From Epiperipatus broadwayi (Eukaryota > Onychophora > Udeonychophora > Euonychophora > Peripatidae): 64,000 bases of DNA. Under the pieces are notes generated by a model, which was not told the origin of the DNA, made no database searches, and saw only the letters and a list, made by a program, of their open reading frames with translations. A program made the position numbers and the translations under genes. This document shows positions 12,249 through 24,836 of the stretch, piece by piece. The stretch is from NCBI GenBank assembly GCA_028023455.1, contig JAQFVV010000018.1:5605800-5669799 (forward strand), written 5' to 3'. Numbering within the stretch: position 1 is the stretch's first letter; each line of letters begins with the position of its first letter.

Positions 12249-12431
12249 ACATTAAGTATACATAGAAAGACTGGAATTTAAAAATCAAGGGGAAAAAATT
12301 CTAAATATTCAGATAAAAAAAAATCAGTCAAATAATCAAGAATGCAATTCCAAAATAAATAATGATTTCAGTTATTATGCCATTGCAATAATATTTAAAG
12401 TAAATAACTACAAAGACTGGAAAAATAATTA

Positions 12432-12657
12432 TTACACAGAAGCAAAACTCTCCACAGAGTATCGCCACTCAGTGCAAGCCTGAATAATCAATGGATGCAG
12501 GAAGGTTTGTCATAAAATCCCTATCTAGTGCCTACTCATCCAATATCCCCAGACTACTTTCAAGTTTGTGGCTTTCATCAGAGAGGAGCCTACAGAGAGT
12601 TTAGCCTCTGTGTAAGCAGTTTGTGTAAGCATAAGAATAGTGATCATATGATATTTA
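12432..12657 (-). repeat. Dispersed repeat with hammerhead-like core, core inverted
   Basis: The core at about 12,452-12,593 is the reverse complement of the core at 21,254-21,390. Shared anchors on the minus strand are AGTCTGGGGATATTGGATGA, GGCTTGCACTGAGTGGC and ATTTTATG. The minus strand carries CTGATGA, a short stem and GAAA (plus coordinates 12,558-12,581). The right flank, from AGAGAGTTTAGCCTCTGTG to GATCATATGAT, has the same orientation as in the other copy, so only the core is reversed. The core is bounded by inverted arms: TTACACAGAAGCAAAACTCT at 12,432-12,451 and AGAGAGTTTAGCCTCTGTG from 12,594. Confidence 0.75.
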
Positions 12658-14995
12658 GTGGAAAATAATTATTACTAGTAAAAACTTATGTTCATATAAT
12701 GAATTGAAATATCATCCAAATAAAAATGAAATTATAAGTAAATTTTTAAAATTTCCTAAACAAATGAAAACTAGATCTCTGTCAAGTTGTATATGCATTT
12801 ACCATTGCTTATGAAAGATCTCAGATAATAAATAATCAAATTACAAAATAAAATTTTTCTTCCAAAAAGAATGAGCCAACTTAGAATTTTCCAATAACAG
12901 GGAAAAGTTCTGTCCAATTTTACTACAAAAAAAAATCATATGAAATAAGATTTGATGCAATCAATCAAAATAATCAATAAAACATAGTATTATGCTTCAC
13001 AATATAAAACTAATAGAGCCAATAACACATAAAATTAACCTTTCTAGTTATCTGAAGAGCTATTAACGTTCTTAAAAATTAAACTAGTCTCTATCCAATG
13101 AATGTAATGGCAAGTTATTATCTATAAGCACTTTGCAAAGAAGATAAGAACTTTATAATTACATAGTTCATTTATAGACCTTTTCAATTCATAGTTCAAC
13201 AAATAAATCGAAATATGTATTTGTTCAATTACCGAATCAAAATAAATTAAAAAATCCATTTGGTACATGATGTCAAAGAAATCCTAGCTATGTTTATATT
13301 TATTTATTTATTTTACAAATCTTGATCTTAGATCAATTTTCATTAGCTTTTACTGATGGTTGATTGAATCTTGCTTATCATTGCTACTAATCATTCAAAA
13401 TTATATAAAGTTAAATCATTGATTTATTGCATTATGAAAATTCAACATTTTTCATTTTTTGAATTAATCTCTCAGTAAATTTACCTGGCGAGAAATAAAA
13501 CAACAACAATAATAATGTGCTACCAAGTAATAAACAAAATAATGAGCATAAATTAAATATAAATAACACTATATTCAATGACCATTCTTGAATCTGTAAA
13601 TCATTATTTCCCTTCCAACATGGAAAAATATACTTCTGAAAACTATTATGCATTCACATTTTTCTAGAAAGTAAAAATACTCTCTTCTTGTTCATATATG
13701 CCCAAACTCACAATATCCCTCTATAAAAATAAACTGATTTCAATCAAGATTTTACACTAGTTACAATCAACAGAGATGGTTAAACTCAAATATGTCATCC
13801 AAAGAATGACAGTATATCACTAAAGCAAACATTATTGCAAATGACAATCTAAAAAAAAAAGTAAATATTAAAATGTTCAAGTTTTTTTTTTTATCTCAAA
13901 ATGAGAAAATGATTAACTGAATAGCATAAGTTCTATCATTACTAAATTATATATTCTCAGCTTTTAATAGTTTGCAAAAATCATGTTTTAGGATTCTTGA
14001 ACTATGTATTATTTTCAGTCCTTAACTCTGTCAATTCTTTTAGATCATAAATAATTTATACTTTCTTTTTCTTCTTTTCTGCCATTAATTTTGTTTTCAA
14101 AATTAGATTGGGGCATTTCATATTTTCAGTTTATGTAAGAATAAATCCATAACATACAAATTTTCTTTTCTATCTTTTTATTATCAAGAAAGTAGATATT
14201 CTCATCTTTATTTTTCTCAAATGCCACATTTCACACACTATTTTTTACTTCACTCTTTTTAAGAATTCAAGCCACACTCCAATATTATACAATTTCCAGA
14301 TATTAATTTTACAATTTCAATGACAAATGAGAGTCCAGATTCTGGTTTTGAAAAAACATAAAGTTGGAAAGATGTTGACAGTTTCTTTGCTACTAGTGCT
14401 AGTTATAATAAGTTTGTGCAAGTAAAGTTCACACATTCCATGTACTTCTATATGAAAAAAATTATAATTATAATACTTACCTTTAGTATTACTATCTCTT
14501 GTTAAACTATTTAACTACTGGTGATTATTTCAATTGCATTAATGAATAATCAACCAGGCATGACAACCTAGCCCAAACTAAATCCTTCTACATCCCTGGT
14601 AGGTAGGCTGGATCCCTAAATAGAGCTAATTAAACAAATTTTTACCAAATTGAAACTCCTAATTTCAAATATAGTTCCAACCCAACACAATTAGTAACTA
14701 TATTATTTCAAGTAAAAGTTACAAACTAAGGACTGCTAAATGTGTCCCTGCCATTGCTTTCATAATTCTTATTATATTAATTTTTTCTTCAAATAACATT
14801 GCATCAGTTAACAGTTGTTAGCTTTTTAATTACTGTTTTTTTCTAAATAATAGGACACTAGATTAAATTGTATTTAAAGAGTAATAAGTGGTGGCAAACT
14901 ATAACCAACTATAATCATGTTTATCAATTAGTGCTTATTTAATTCAAAAATTTAATGAACATAAATAACTATTACTATATATTATATAAATTCAC

Positions 14996-15084
14996 CTTGA
15001 ATTTAATTCTAATTTTAGCAATTCAAACTGGGTCTCTACTTTTTTCATTTCTTCTTGTGATTTTGTTAAAGCAGATGTTAAATT
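14996..15084 (-). CDS. CEP70: CEP70-like gene, predicted exon D (coiled coil)
   Basis: An 89-nt exon with acceptor TTTGTAATTTCAG and donor AAG|GTGAAT, phase 0 in, two bases out. It encodes NLTSALTKSQEEMKKVETQF followed by ELLKLELNS. This is a clear heptad-type coiled coil, and it runs straight into exon E through the split Arg codon. The sequence across the junction, LELNSRPDIQ, corresponds to a conserved Leu-x-x-Arg-Pro segment in vertebrate CEP70. With exon E it is the best anchor for identifying the gene. Confidence 0.72.
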
Positions 15085-15314
15085 CTGAAATTACAAATAA
15101 TCAACAATCATTAATGTATATTTTTATGATATGTGAATGTACATAATATTAAATAAATATATGTAATAAAAATGAAATTAGAATTAAACACATAATAGAA
15201 TATAACAATCTAAAATAAAATATCTATTCTACAGAAAAGTTAGATATATAGATAATATTTATTTATTTTAATATTAGTATATTAAACTTATAAGTGATAT
15301 ATATAGAGTCAATC

Positions 15315-15846
15315 GGGGGGGGGGGGGGACAGGAGGGGCAGTTGTCCCAAGCAATTAGGGGCCTCAACTTGGCAACTTAATATGTTAAACACAAATATAG
15401 AAGATAAAGCGATGTCTCAGCTCTAGAACGGTCTTAATTTTACAGTTAAATTCCCCAAAAAAACTTTTCCAAGCAGACATACCACAAGTCAAAACCATAA
15501 GCCAGTTTAGGGATGAGGTGCCAATTTGACGACTCTGCAATGAAAGCGACTGCAGAGTTCGGTGACCAGTAGAACTAATAATCTCAACCCCCTGTCAGTC
15601 AGTTGTGTGTTAACAGTATTTTATGATACTAAAAGTGCTAGAGTGAACCTACACTATCCAAGTGCTATCTGGATTTCATCTGCTTACTAGTTTCTGTGAC
15701 TCATAACTAACTGCTCCCAAAATCCTGTTTTCGGCTCTGTAAATAAAAACTCTTTCTTTCTCTCCCCACATTCTTATTTTAAATTTTGAAGAGTCTCTAA
15801 AATATTACTTGCCCCAGGCCTCACATTTTCTCTGAAAGGCACTGGA
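15315..15846. mobile_element. GC-richer insertion, possibly a non-autonomous DNA transposon
   Basis: It begins with a G14 run and GGAGGGGCAGTTG...AGGGGCCTC and ends with GCCCCAGGCCTCACATTTTC...GGCACTGG, so its ends share an imperfect inverted GGGGCCT-type sequence. The interior has no long open frame. A perfect 8-bp stem, ACTCTGCA/TGCAGAGT, lies at 15,532-15,558. The ends recall GGGGC-rich hAT-type termini, but the class is a guess and no clear target duplication was found. Confidence 0.35.
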
Positions 15847-16847
15847 TATATATATGGCAAAGAAAAACTTATGTAGTATGCATGTAAGTTCATACACATA
15901 TGCATCTTAATATTATTACCCTGATTTCTAAGGATCTTAACTTTCTGTATTCATGACTTCTGCATTCACAACTTTGACAACAATCATTTTATTTAATGAT
16001 TATTACTAATCATTTATTACTCTATAGAACATTTCTGGCCCAGATATAAATTTTAACCAGTTACAGATTAATATATTTGTTTTTATTAAACATAAATGCA
16101 TGAAAAAACTCAATTTTATCTCTTTTTTTCCATATATAATACCATTTTTACATATATTTAAAGAGCTTAAAACATTTGAAGGTTAATGGTTTACCATGAA
16201 CTGCATCTTAAAAGTCGTTTATCTTTTTTAAACATCTTTATTCATATGTTCAAGAATGTTGTAGTTAAGTGAAAGTTTTATTTATATACATATATATATA
16301 ATGAATAATATTTAATACTTAAAAACAATATAAATGATTGAAGTAAAATACTGAAACTATAATTAAGTATAATTAAGAAATAGCATAATTTGCAGGTTAT
16401 ATTTAGAAACAAAAGTAAAAAAATGAACATTAAAATTAATTAGTAATAATAGTATTTAAATAAAAAAGAATAATTAAAAATAGTTAGGCAGTCATGTCAT
16501 TTAAGTCCTGGAGACTAAATAAATTTGAAAAGATTGCTTCAGAGAACAATAGATATTTAAAATACAAAGCACTCTTAGATAACAAAGAGAGAAGATAGAA
16601 TAAAAAAAGGAGACAATTAGTCATAATTAGCCAAAGAAAGCTACTTTCCAAGAGATTTTCTCATTCTGTAGGATAAACAGTGGCCTAACCATGTTCATTA
16701 CTATATAATTTTATACGCTTCCAAGCCACTGATAATAATTTGAAGTGACAGACTAATTTAACTATGACGTATGTAAATATAAAATGTGATGATTCCTTAA
16801 AATATTAATATTGCTAATGTATAATAGCCCAATATACATATATATAT

Positions 16848-17750
16848 GAGGGGGGGGGACCCAAAAATAACTGGAATTTTATAATAAAAAATTATTTATT
16901 TATTTTTAAGTGCTAAAAATTTAATCTCTTTCAAATTACTATCCATTTGATGCAATACACCAGTCTAAACATGTTTTTCATTTTTCAAAATAGTCTGGAA
17001 ATACTTGCAAAGTGGTGCCTTTTAATTCCTCTGTCATTTTTTCCCACTACTTCTAAATCTGCAAAAAAAAAAAAATGACACTTTTTTCATTCGAGAGATT
17101 TAAAAAAATTGCACAAAGTGAAATCGAGTGAATATGGCTAATAGATAAGCTGAATCATGCTGAATTTAATTAAAAAACCAAAAAGTCTTTCACAAAATGA
17201 CACTTTGTTGGTATGGAGCTTGCATTCTTTTCTTTGCCACAAAATGAGATATCTACATTTTACCACATCACGTAAATATTTCAAAACTTGCAGATAAAAT
17301 GCTTGACTGTTACAAACTAAATCTGAGAGAAAACTATTGTTTGCATCAAAAAAAAAAAAAAATCAGCCGTTTTGACTTTGGACTTCACTTGCAACGATTT
17401 TTAGAGATGTGATAAATTTAACATTTCAATTAAACCACTCATAAACTTGTTTTTATGAGATCAGCTTGCTTGTAATCTGTTTTAACCATTACAATTATTT
17501 TTGCTGCTGTTTTCTGAAAAAGAAAACAGAGTTTAATATTGCTCAAACTTTTCAGTCACTGAAAAAATTGGCAAATAAGTGAAATGCACTTTATATATAA
17601 ATATGCTGCATGGTATCACGATTTCAAGTGACGTCATTAGGTAGATTAATGTAAAAGGGTACCTGCAAGAAGTATGTAACAGCTGAAGCATATACTACAA
17701 CAGGTGCACAAACCAGAGAATGATTCAGATTATTTTTTGGGTTCCCTTCA
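16848..17750 (-). mobile_element. Mariner transposon, internally deleted, copy 1
   Basis: The ends are inverted: GGGACCCAAAAATAACT at the left and AGATTATTTTTTGGGTTCCC at the right, with TA-rich flanks as expected for TA target sites. On the minus strand, scattered frames match mariner transposase: an N-terminal helix-turn-helix part, then the block before the catalytic HxDNAP region, the YSPDLAPCDFF-type region and a terminal CIASNG motif. The central part carrying the first catalytic Asp is missing, and the frame is broken in many places. It could not make active transposase. The same deletion occurs in the copy at 55.3 kb. Confidence 0.85.
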
Positions 17751-18132
17751 TATATTAATGATGAATAGATAAAATTGTTTTAATCTTTGTTATCTAACTC
17801 AGTTAATATATAATTGTCTATGTGTTGTCTAACACAGTAAATATATAGTTATTTGCATGTCTTGTTCCTAAAATTGCATGATTGCTGTGAGTAGGAAACA
17901 ATGCACAGAATTGATAGATCAGATTAATGTTGACAATACATAAGTCAAACTTTATAAGTGATTAACCATATTGTTATACAAAAGACTATCACAATAATCA
18001 GAGATAAAATAGATTACTATTCAGGATAAACCTTTTAGGACAAATAGTAGGGAAAAAATGACTTCATTACAAATATACATTGACAAATTTGAAAAATAAC
18101 TATTTAAACGCAATTTTACATTAAATGCATAG

Positions 18133-18577
18133 ATCATTCCAATATCAGCCTTTCAAGCTAATTGAGCACGCGCCTTTGAGAGTGTTAAATAAATGAATAC
18201 TCTCCTCTTCAATCCAAGATATAGCATTTATGCAGGAATAAAAAGAATCCCTCTTATTCCTACGACTCAAATTCTTTTATATGAGCAAATTACGTCATTC
18301 GGTCAAAAAACATCGTAAATAGTAATTTAAAGTGAGAATCTACTCATGCTCTCTTCAGAAGTTCTTCAGATTTGCTCATATAAAAGAATTTGAGTCGTAG
18401 GAATAAGAGGGATTCTTTTTATTCCTGCATAAATGCTATATCTTGGATTGAAGAGGAGAGTATTCATTTATTTAACACTCTCAAAGGCGTGTGCTCAATT
18501 AGCTTGAAAGGCTGATATTGGAATGAAATATAATTGCAAGCACGGCACTGGATAAAATATTTGCTTATTTGCTCATA
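18133..18577. repeat. Near-perfect 156-bp inverted repeat inside 13-bp direct repeats
   Basis: Arms at 18,135-18,290 and 18,370-18,525 differ by one base over 156 bp (GCACGCGCC against GCACACGCC) and are separated by 79 bp. ATTAAATGCATAG occurs at 18,120-18,132 and again at 18,578-18,590, exactly bracketing the segment like a target-site duplication. Such low divergence in decayed surroundings implies a very recent origin or ongoing arm-to-arm conversion. The sequence encodes nothing recognisable. A transcript would form a long double-stranded hairpin. Confidence 0.9.
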
Positions 18578-18849
18578 ATTAAATGCATAGTGAAACTGCT
18601 GCTAAGCAAAAAGTTATATTATTACAGGCATCAAAGAGTAATAATTATTTTACATAGCTAATAGACAAAATAAAATGAGGAAATACAATCACGAAAAAAG
18701 AGAATTCACATAAGAAACAATACTGGCCAAAACTCAACAAAGAAAAATACTCAAAATAGATTAAATAATTACTATCAATGGGTAAAAAATAATAGCAAAA
18801 TATTGTTTAAATGATACTGCTGCATTCATGGGGCATAAACCTTAGACAT

Positions 18850-20640
18850 ACAAGTGGAGGGAAATCATTGTAAAGGGTGAGCAATTATGGAGTGCTTAAA
18901 AGAAGTATGTAAAAAAATGGAAAACAGAAGTAAAAAACCAACAACAATCCAGAACACAAAAAAGGAATCCTTATATATATATATAAAATACTAATGGCAC
19001 TAAAGTGGACCAATTTATGCTGTCACTAAAACAATCAATTGGACTGTCTCCACAGAAATCAATGACACATGAAAATTAGAAAGATTTCATCTCTACATAC
19101 AAGGAGATTCCCAATCCAAAGACAACAATGCTTTAAACATGAAATATAAACTGAATCACATGAAATTTATAACAATTATATTTACATAGTTCAGAGTAGA
19201 GTAAATCCCATATTAGGCAGGAAATGGTTTAAACTGTTAGGTATAGTAAATTCAAATGTTAAAAGGGTCATAAATGAAAAGAAAATTCAGAATAGATTTT
19301 CCATGTTATTTGTAAATGAAACAAGAAAGATAATAGCATTGATAAAAAACTAACCAAAGCAACCAGTTAAACTTAATTATTTGCATCAGAAAAATACCTT
19401 TTCCACAAATGGCAATAGTTGATAAAATATCAAAAAAGAAATATTGATTCTAAATAAAAACTTTGAGTGGACCATACCTATCATCATTATTATGGAATTT
19501 AATGAAAAAATATGCATTTGCAGTGATTACTGCATGACAATTAAACAAAATTTAAATACTGTATCTTGTGCCTATGTAAAAGAGAAAGGGCTTCTTACTT
19601 CAAAGATCAGATATCAATTCATCAAATAATCATCAATAAAAAAGCAATGTAGATTTACTTCATTGCAATCAATTATCTTTTGAGATCACAGTCCGAATAT
19701 CTTTTAGGCAAAGTCAGACATATTATTTTAAGGCATAGAGAAATAATCTCGTATTTTTGATATCATCACGGAAATCTCGGACACTCAAGAACAAAATACA
19801 TAAAAATTTGCAGAAAATTTTAGCAAAATTTGGGGTTAAACTAAATGCAGAAATGCATTTGAAGAACCTATAAACACTAATCCAAATAAGGTTCAGGAAA
19901 TAAAAAATACATAGACTGAAGAACATAAAAGATCTATAAAAGTTCTTAGTTTTAATAAACTGTTAAATTTTCCTGAAGAAAAAGCACATATTGCACCTGC
20001 ACTACTAGTAGAAAACTTGAAGTTGATTTGACATCAGAAATGAGCTTTGATGTCACAAAATCTCATAATACATTATAAAATAATCTACATATTATATTAA
20101 TCACAGTCACATCCAAACATGAGTTGAGGGTAGTAATTATCCATCTTATATGTGAAAGAGAAAACTCAATAGCTTATGCATTCAAAAATTTCTCTAGAAC
20201 TGAAAGAAAGTAATCACTTAGACAAAATAAAAATGGCTAATTACTAAAAGTAAAAATATATATATGGCAGCTACTTTAAGATAATAATCATCCATAAATC
20301 ATTGCTAGAGATCTTTGTAAAATAAATGCTATATTAGATAGAAATACTAGCTTCAAAGGGAAGTTAAATCCAACATGAGGATGCAGCTAGAGAAAAGAAA
20401 ATGTCAGATAAAAAAGCTGACCAAATACACAACCACAGATCTCCATTTTATGTTCTGAAATACATCAAAACATTTACCAGTAAATAAAGACTGCATTCTT
20501 GTCAGAAACAAAATTGTAACACTCTGATAAAGATATAATGAAGTATTTAGACTGATAGGTAAGGATATTCTGGATATAACTAAAGGCAAAATTTTTGCTG
20601 ATACTATCCAAGTATTATAACAATACTCAGTACCTACAGC
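18850..20640 (+). pseudogene. Gypsy-type LTR retrotransposon pol remnant
   Basis: The plus strand carries broken but ordered Gypsy pol blocks. Near 19.2 kb is NPILGRKWFKLLGIV, the LLGRxWL motif that follows the protease. At 19.46-19.60 kb is the start of reverse transcriptase (EWTIPIIII, then ICSDYCMTIKQNLNTVS, matching the usual RICxDYRxTIN). Near 19.8 kb is NLQKILAKFGVKLNAE, from the region after the YxDD box. Near 20.18 kb is SIAYAFKNFSRTERK, the start of the RNase H region. Stops and shifts are frequent. No LTRs were identified, and the 13-bp-flanked inverted repeat lies just upstream. Integrase is not convincingly seen. Confidence 0.75.
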
Positions 20641-21253
20641 AGCAATAAAAAGTTCATAGTTAAACTAGTCTATAGATAAAATAGATTAAAGAAAAATTCA
20701 TCTTAATTTCTATTACATAATGGAGTTCAAGAAATAATTTATGAACCAAACAAAAGTTATACATTAGGACAAGAAATCTGGATAAGCTTGAAAAAAACTT
20801 AGGTGGAAGGAATCAGAATAAAAATGCTGTCAAAACAAAAATGCTTATTCTATGAAAAGAGATAAGAAAAAACTGAAAGAACAGGATTCATTGACAAATC
20901 AAAAAAAAACTTCAGATAACAACTCAAATATGAAAATGTAGAGCAAAAAAATAGACAATGAAGTAAACAATATGTTAACAAGCAAGAAATAAAAAATAAT
21001 ACAGAAATTGTTCTTGTACTTATGAAACTATACCTAGAAAATAAAAAAAACTCTAAGTTCTTTAAAGTTGGATAGAATTAATATACAAGCAGAAAGAAAA
21101 AGCCCTAAAGTCTCTGAAGTTAGGGAAGATTAATATATTAGCAGCAAAGAGAAATTTATGCCATAATAGATAAAAGATATAAGCTAAAATTAAATATAAT
21201 TAAAAAATAGTGTAATTAAAAAATTATATATAGAAATAAGAATAAATCCAAGC

Positions 21254-21454
21254 TCCTCACTGACGAAGGCCACAAGCCAGAAACTAGTCTGGGGATATTG
21301 GATGAGTAGATACTAGATGGGGGATTTTATGCACAAGCCTTCTGGTATTCACTGATTACTCTGGCTTGCACTGAGTGGCAATATGTATAGAGAGTTTTGC
21401 CTGTTTTAATAACAGTTAAGAGCAAGCATAAGAAATAGTGATCACATGATGTTT
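21254..21454 (+). repeat. Dispersed repeat with hammerhead-like core, uninverted copy
   Basis: The core carries CTGACGA, AGGC-CACAA-GCC and GAAAC (21,260-21,284), followed by CTAGT, which can pair with ACTAG at 21,312-21,316, and TCCTCA, which can partly pair with TGGGGGA. This is the order of a type I hammerhead (core box, stem II, GAAA, stem III, stem I). The base triplet before the expected cut does not fit the NUH rule, so activity is doubtful. The right flank matches that of the copy at 12.6 kb. Confidence 0.65.
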
Positions 21455-24387
21455 AATATGCAAAAATGCCTAATTCCTTTGTTAATATTGTACCCTTACT
21501 TCTGGATATATAAAATAGTTTAAAATACAACTAGCTCAGTTACATTATTATGCTTCATTAAAATTTGCATATCTATCTTTAATATACTTTTATATTATCA
21601 TATCTTAATTAAATTTATTATCAATCATCAAAATCAATATAGTTCTAGATTATACTAATTAAATAAGTATTTATAAAATTATGAGACTGTGAAGTAAAGT
21701 TACAAAGTAATAAGCAGATTTACACTGAGTCAATATCTCCCAAGATACTGTCTCAATGGCATAAGAATACTACCACTACCTTATCATCTTACCACTACAT
21801 CTATAGCATTCTTATGACTTTTAAAATGAAATAAATTATCTTTAATAATACTAAAATAATTCCTAACTTTTAACTTAAAATATAATTAAATAATCTCAGG
21901 TTCTTCTAAGTTTTAAAATAATAATAACTCATGTAAATAAGTATGATGTGGGATTTTATATCAAACTTAGATACACCTAACTTATTTTAATAATAATAAT
22001 AAATAATAATAATCTTAGAGTGTAATTTAATCTCATCTATTTCTATGATATAATTAATCACTAAATAAATAAATAATTATATGTAGATCTTTTATTTCAT
22101 ATGGTATCTTCATTTTAAAATAGATCAAAATCTTATACTTAATAATCTGTGGCAATAAACAATATTGTATTCTTATAATGTGCATTATAATCATCTTATG
22201 ACCATTGTAATATTTATGTTCATGTCAATCAATTCTTATAAAATAATGTTAAGCAAATATGGTATTCAATTCTAAGTAATAATAACAAATTCAATTTTGT
22301 GCAAATATTATGTTTATTTCAAATCATCTGATGTCAAAATGCTGTGGTGAAAAATAATGAAACTCGACACACTTTTAAAACAAATTAACAAATTTATTTA
22401 CAATAACTTCAAATAAAATTTATTTACACTATTTACAGTTTAAAATTTATGACAACAAATAAATAAAAAATAAGAAATACAAATATAAGAGGCTTACACT
22501 GTTATTAACTCATGTACTTAATAAGCAACTTTACATTCCTTCAAATGCTATATTAATAATATTACAGTGTGTTTTTCCAAAAACGTAGATTTTTAAAATA
22601 AATAGTAATGTACTTTAATTACTACAAATAACAATATATGTCAAGACTATTTATGTAGCATGTGTACATAATGTAGCTCTACCTATTAAATAACTACATT
22701 AATTAAATATCATTTATAATGTATTATCATGTATTCACTTTATTATTAGCATTACTTAATAGCTTTATAAAATTAATGTATCTTTGTAATATAAAACAAA
22801 TAATTGACTGTAATTATACTTTACTTAATGTAATTCCTGTTATATATTTTATCAAATATGCATTACATATCTGTACTGTTCAAATACTATTATTCAAATC
22901 ATTTATCAATTTTAAATTCATAAAGCATTACATTAGATAAATTGTATGATTCTTTTCTGTGTAAAAATCATTACTTTACTTTATGTGTTATTTTAATCCT
23001 TTCTAATAAATTTCTATCTATAAAACATATTCTAAACTTATCTAAAATTTCCGGAAAACAAACATCAACTTTAAATAAAATATTCATCATCCAAATTACC
23101 TATACTACATCGTCTATACTTAATAAACTTCAATCCAAATATAAGCTTCTACCCATAACGTAACTTAACTTATTTAATAAAACAAAATACAAAAAATAGA
23201 CTTTTAAAATCCTTTTCTAAATTGCAAAAAATAAAATAATTATTAAGATAAATAATAAACATCATTTTAATAATAAGCATAAATAAAATATCAAAATTAT
23301 TTACGAAAGAATCATATAATTATCTCTAAGCTTCTTACGTAATGTTGTATCATGTTGATATTATAGATTAAAACTTATGCATATTTTAATAAAGTTCGTT
23401 GCCAATATAATGTATGTGTTTTCATAAAATATCTATCCATTCATTCTACAACAACATAATATTCAGTTGATCTAAAGAAAAAACATATTAAATTCATTAA
23501 AAATCATTATACAATATTTTTACCATAATAATAATAATGTCCAATCTGCTATCCAGCATTCTTCGGAATTTGCAGCTTCATAAAATAAAAATCATTCACA
23601 TTTTCACTCATAAACATTCATTAGAATATTCCGTGTTATATTAATTATAAAAATAAATTTATGTAATTAATTATTATATTATTTTTAAGTTACTATTTAA
23701 TAAATGTACCTAACCTACTTTTTAATAGTTTAATAATATTTTAAATTTTATGTTAAATAAATAAAATAAAAATTATATTACATATTCCAGCGACGACTTT
23801 TGTTCTACCATAAAAGTTCTAACAAACATCCTACGTATAAAGTCAATAAAACACTATTTCCTGTTCCGTTGTATCACGTGTTTCTTGAAAGTTTATAATA
23901 AAAATGATAACGTTTATTTTTTAAAAATAATAAGTTCCACAAGAAAACAAATAAAATTAAAAAATAGTTTATAAGTTCTGGATCCAGTTCTTCATAGATT
24001 ATTGTTTAAAAGTTATTATTTCTAAATTAATTTATAGTTTATAAATTATTTAAATTGAATTTTTTAATCAATTTGGCATGCTTGGCTTAGTTTGATTTGA
24101 TTTGGACATCCATGTATTACTTGCGCATTTATAAATAACATATTCCGGTAAGAATTAATTTTTCCATCTATAACGTCCAGCGTTTTAGATTACTACAATA
24201 TAATACTCTTATTATATTACGATTTTAAATAATCATCTTTATAATCTATTTGCCTTTTCAAATCGTCAATATTTAATCTTTTAAGCACAAAGACTTAACA
24301 AGGCAAGTATTTATAAAACTTACTACTGTTTCTTATATCTTTACTTAAGATATTCTTTAATTCTATAATTTGTCAAAAATACTTTTT

Positions 24388-24573
24388 TTACAGAAGTATT
24401 TTTATTTCTTTAAAATATCTATTAATAACAGACAATAGTAATTTAACTTTAAAACTATTTATAGTCCAAAATACTACTTTTCTCCATCTTATAGTTTTCT
24501 GTACTAATCCAGCGTCTGTTACTTTTCTAGCATAAAGTTTCTGATATATTTCTCCGATACGTGATGTTTCCAT
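24388..24573 (-). CDS. Unidentified 61-codon frame behind promoter-like signals
   Basis: The frame begins METSRIGEIYQKLYARKVTD and its first 35 residues look protein-like; the tail does not. It starts about 200 bases downstream of a CCAAT/TATA pair on the same strand. It could be the first exon of an unknown gene nested in the intron, part of a retroelement leader, or chance. I do not recognise the product. Confidence 0.2.
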   Translation of the reverse strand: METSRIGEIYQKLYARKVTDAGLVQKTIRWRKVVFWTINSFKVKLLLSVINRYFKEIKILL

Positions 24574-24770
24574 TGATTATTTGTACGTAAATTGAGTTTC
24601 GATATTGAGAAGACGAATAGGGAATTATTAAGTTACTACTGCATACTTATCATTTAAAATTATAAAATTATATACAATAACACTCTTATGATTTTAAAAC
24701 TGATTCTTAAGAGCGTTTATAAATTTACTTAGCTATTTTCTCAATAGCACAAACGACTTAGAAGTTTTAT

Positions 24771-24836
24771 TGTAGAGAGAGCCCTTCAACAATTGAATCC
24801 AGCTTTTATACTAGAAGAGACTCCACATCTGATTGG
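24771..24836 (-). promoter_or_regulatory. Promoter-like CCAAT and TATA boxes
   Basis: On the minus strand ACCAATCAG (plus 24,829-24,837) is followed by TATAAAAG (plus 24,803-24,810), with a pyrimidine-rich CTCTCTC start-like site about 30 bases further on. Spacing is textbook for a core RNA polymerase II promoter. No known gene follows. Confidence 0.35.

Larger units (their letters stand above)
10962..14995 (-). other. Intron D-E of the CEP70-like gene
   Basis: A 4.0-kb intron. It holds a G9 run (11,532-11,540), a 22-bp perfect palindrome and the flipped hammerhead-like repeat at 12.43-12.66 kb. The remainder is AT-rich with no recognised coding sequence. Confidence 0.5.

Noticed and set aside
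13432-13653. 73-codon minus-strand frame with a hydrophobic centre
   Set aside because: No start context, splice context or family resemblance; expected by chance in AT-rich sequence.
14480-14520. Strong donor-like AAAG|GTAAGTATT on the minus strand
   Set aside because: The open part before it is about 34 nt, has no good acceptor, and its phase cannot fit between exons D and E without a stop.
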